Positions 63,368-64,000 of a DNA stretch of 64,000 nucleotides are shown in pieces. This stretch comes from Trichaptum fuscoviolaceum. Its lineage: Eukaryota > Basidiomycota > Agaricomycetes > Hymenochaetales > Trichaptaceae. The notes under the pieces are model-generated. The model was given only the letters and a program-made list of their open reading frames with translations, was not told the DNA's origin and searched no databases. The first letter of the stretch is position 1. The number at the start of each line of letters is the position of its first letter. The stretch covers positions 3,311,671 through 3,375,670 of the forward strand of contig CAJSYZ010000002.1 in assembly GCA_910574455.1 (NCBI GenBank), written 5' to 3'. Both the position numbers and the translations under genes were made by a program.

Positions 63368-64000
63368 TCAGTTCTTGGTATCATCATCAAAAGGATACTG
63401 TGTGAGCAAAAGGCGTTAACATCAGCAGAAGATAGATGAACAAATGATGATCATACCTCAAATGATTGTGGAGGGTCCGCCTCAGGTGCATTGTCATCCA
63501 GGGCGATGTGACGCCCTGTAGACGCAGGAGCTGCTGGAGTTGTTGTTGCAGGCGCGGCTTCCGTAGCAGGGGGCGCGGATGCGGGTGCGGGCTCTAACTC
63601 AACAAGCTCTACAGGCTCACTAGGTGCCTGATCAATGAGTATCAAGATTCCGCCACCACCCGCATATCGCTCAGCAGTACCACCCAGGGCTGCAGCTGAC
63701 GGTGCCTTGGTCACAGTAGACGCCTTGCTTTTCGCACTCTTCAATGCCTGCGACGACACGGGGCGCACAGGCTGATAGCGCGCCTCAGCCGGGAAAACTA
63801 CGTGCGCGAGTTGAGCGGGTGTAACACGAGATAAGTTGGGCAGTTTCTCGAACGCGGGTTCTGATTTACGCGGAGCTTTCTTCGTCACAGCCGCCTTACC
63901 CTCGGATTTCGATGCTTCCGGAAGGTTGGATAATGATTCGGCGATAGGCGAAATGTCGCCTGGCGGTCCAGCTGAGGATGAAGGACCGTCTGCCGTCATC
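63368..64000 (-). CDS. RPN2: 26S proteasome regulatory subunit Rpn2 (C-terminal part, cut by window edge)
   Basis: Rpn2/PSMD1 is the large scaffold of the proteasome base, binding Rpn1-type cofactors and Rpn13. Only the C-terminal ~190 residues are in the window. The segment FEKLPNLSRVTPAQLAHVVF with PAEARYQPVRPVSSQ is the conserved domain after the PC repeats; GGGILILIDQAPSEPVELVE is its second half. An Ala/Pro/Thr linker follows (APASAPPATEAAPATTTPAA), then HIALDDNAPEADPPQSFE. A last intron (GTATGA...CACAG) joins to YPFDDDTKN with TGA at 63368-63370. The PPQSFEYPFDDD end is the Rpn13-binding motif. The 5' part continues beyond base 64000. A Lys/Ala/Ser-rich stretch (KSEGKAAVTKKAPRKSEPAF) marks the acidic/basic insert typical of the family. 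Confidence 0.9.

Overview
The window is nuclear DNA of a filamentous basidiomycete, most likely an Agaricomycete. The evidence is many small introns (about 45-70 nt, GT(R)NGT donors), compact intergenic gaps, and recognisable fungal versions of housekeeping genes (GET2, ITC1, eIF3k, WDR5/Swd3, polyubiquitin, ELP6, TRS65, CBR1, WRAP73, PTC6, RPN2) mixed with secreted-enzyme and detoxification genes. There is no sign of bacterial, viral or organellar DNA. No tRNA, rRNA or CRISPR array was recognised. Gene models below were built by joining reading frames at splice sites by eye. Outer boundaries are usually firm; internal exon edges are given only where checked.

Layout. 0-8 kb: the 3' end of an unidentified gene, an ArfGAP and GET2 in divergent orientation, then a complete cellular RNA-dependent RNA polymerase of the RNA-silencing type with its DLDGD catalytic motif. 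8-15 kb: a Ser-rich protein of unknown function (minus) and the chromatin-remodelling subunit ITC1 (plus). 15-22.4 kb: a vacuolar-type amino-acid transporter, eIF3k and WDR5/Swd3 in divergent orientation, and a four-unit polyubiquitin gene. 23-33 kb: a two-finger zinc-finger protein, a ~3 kb gene-free stretch, a secreted glutaminase A, and a secreted CAP/PR-1 protein with a mucin-like Ser/Thr linker. 33-38 kb: a small hypothetical gene, then ELP6 and TRS65 in divergent orientation.

38-55 kb is the most distinctive part. It holds two unlike glutathione transferases, NADH-cytochrome b5 reductase, a tandem pair of soluble epoxide-hydrolase-like genes with the tail of a lost third copy between them, a DHA1-type MFS exporter and an intracellular-type gamma-glutamyltranspeptidase, interrupted by WRAP73. 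By family knowledge these could act in sequence on epoxide- or xenobiotic-derived glutathione conjugates (hydrolysis, conjugation, trimming of the glutamyl group, export), but co-regulation cannot be seen from sequence.

55-64 kb: the mitochondrial phosphatase PTC6, a D-2-hydroxyacid dehydrogenase, a secreted histidine acid phosphatase/phytase, a 7-TM GPCR-like receptor containing a 7-nt microexon, and the 3' end of the proteasome subunit gene RPN2, cut by the window edge. I did not find a clearly undescribed multi-gene system. The best leads are the detoxification neighbourhood with its tandem epoxide-hydrolase history, the GC-AG intron in one copy, and the unexplained frame structure at the 5' end of the 8.3-11.2 kb gene.
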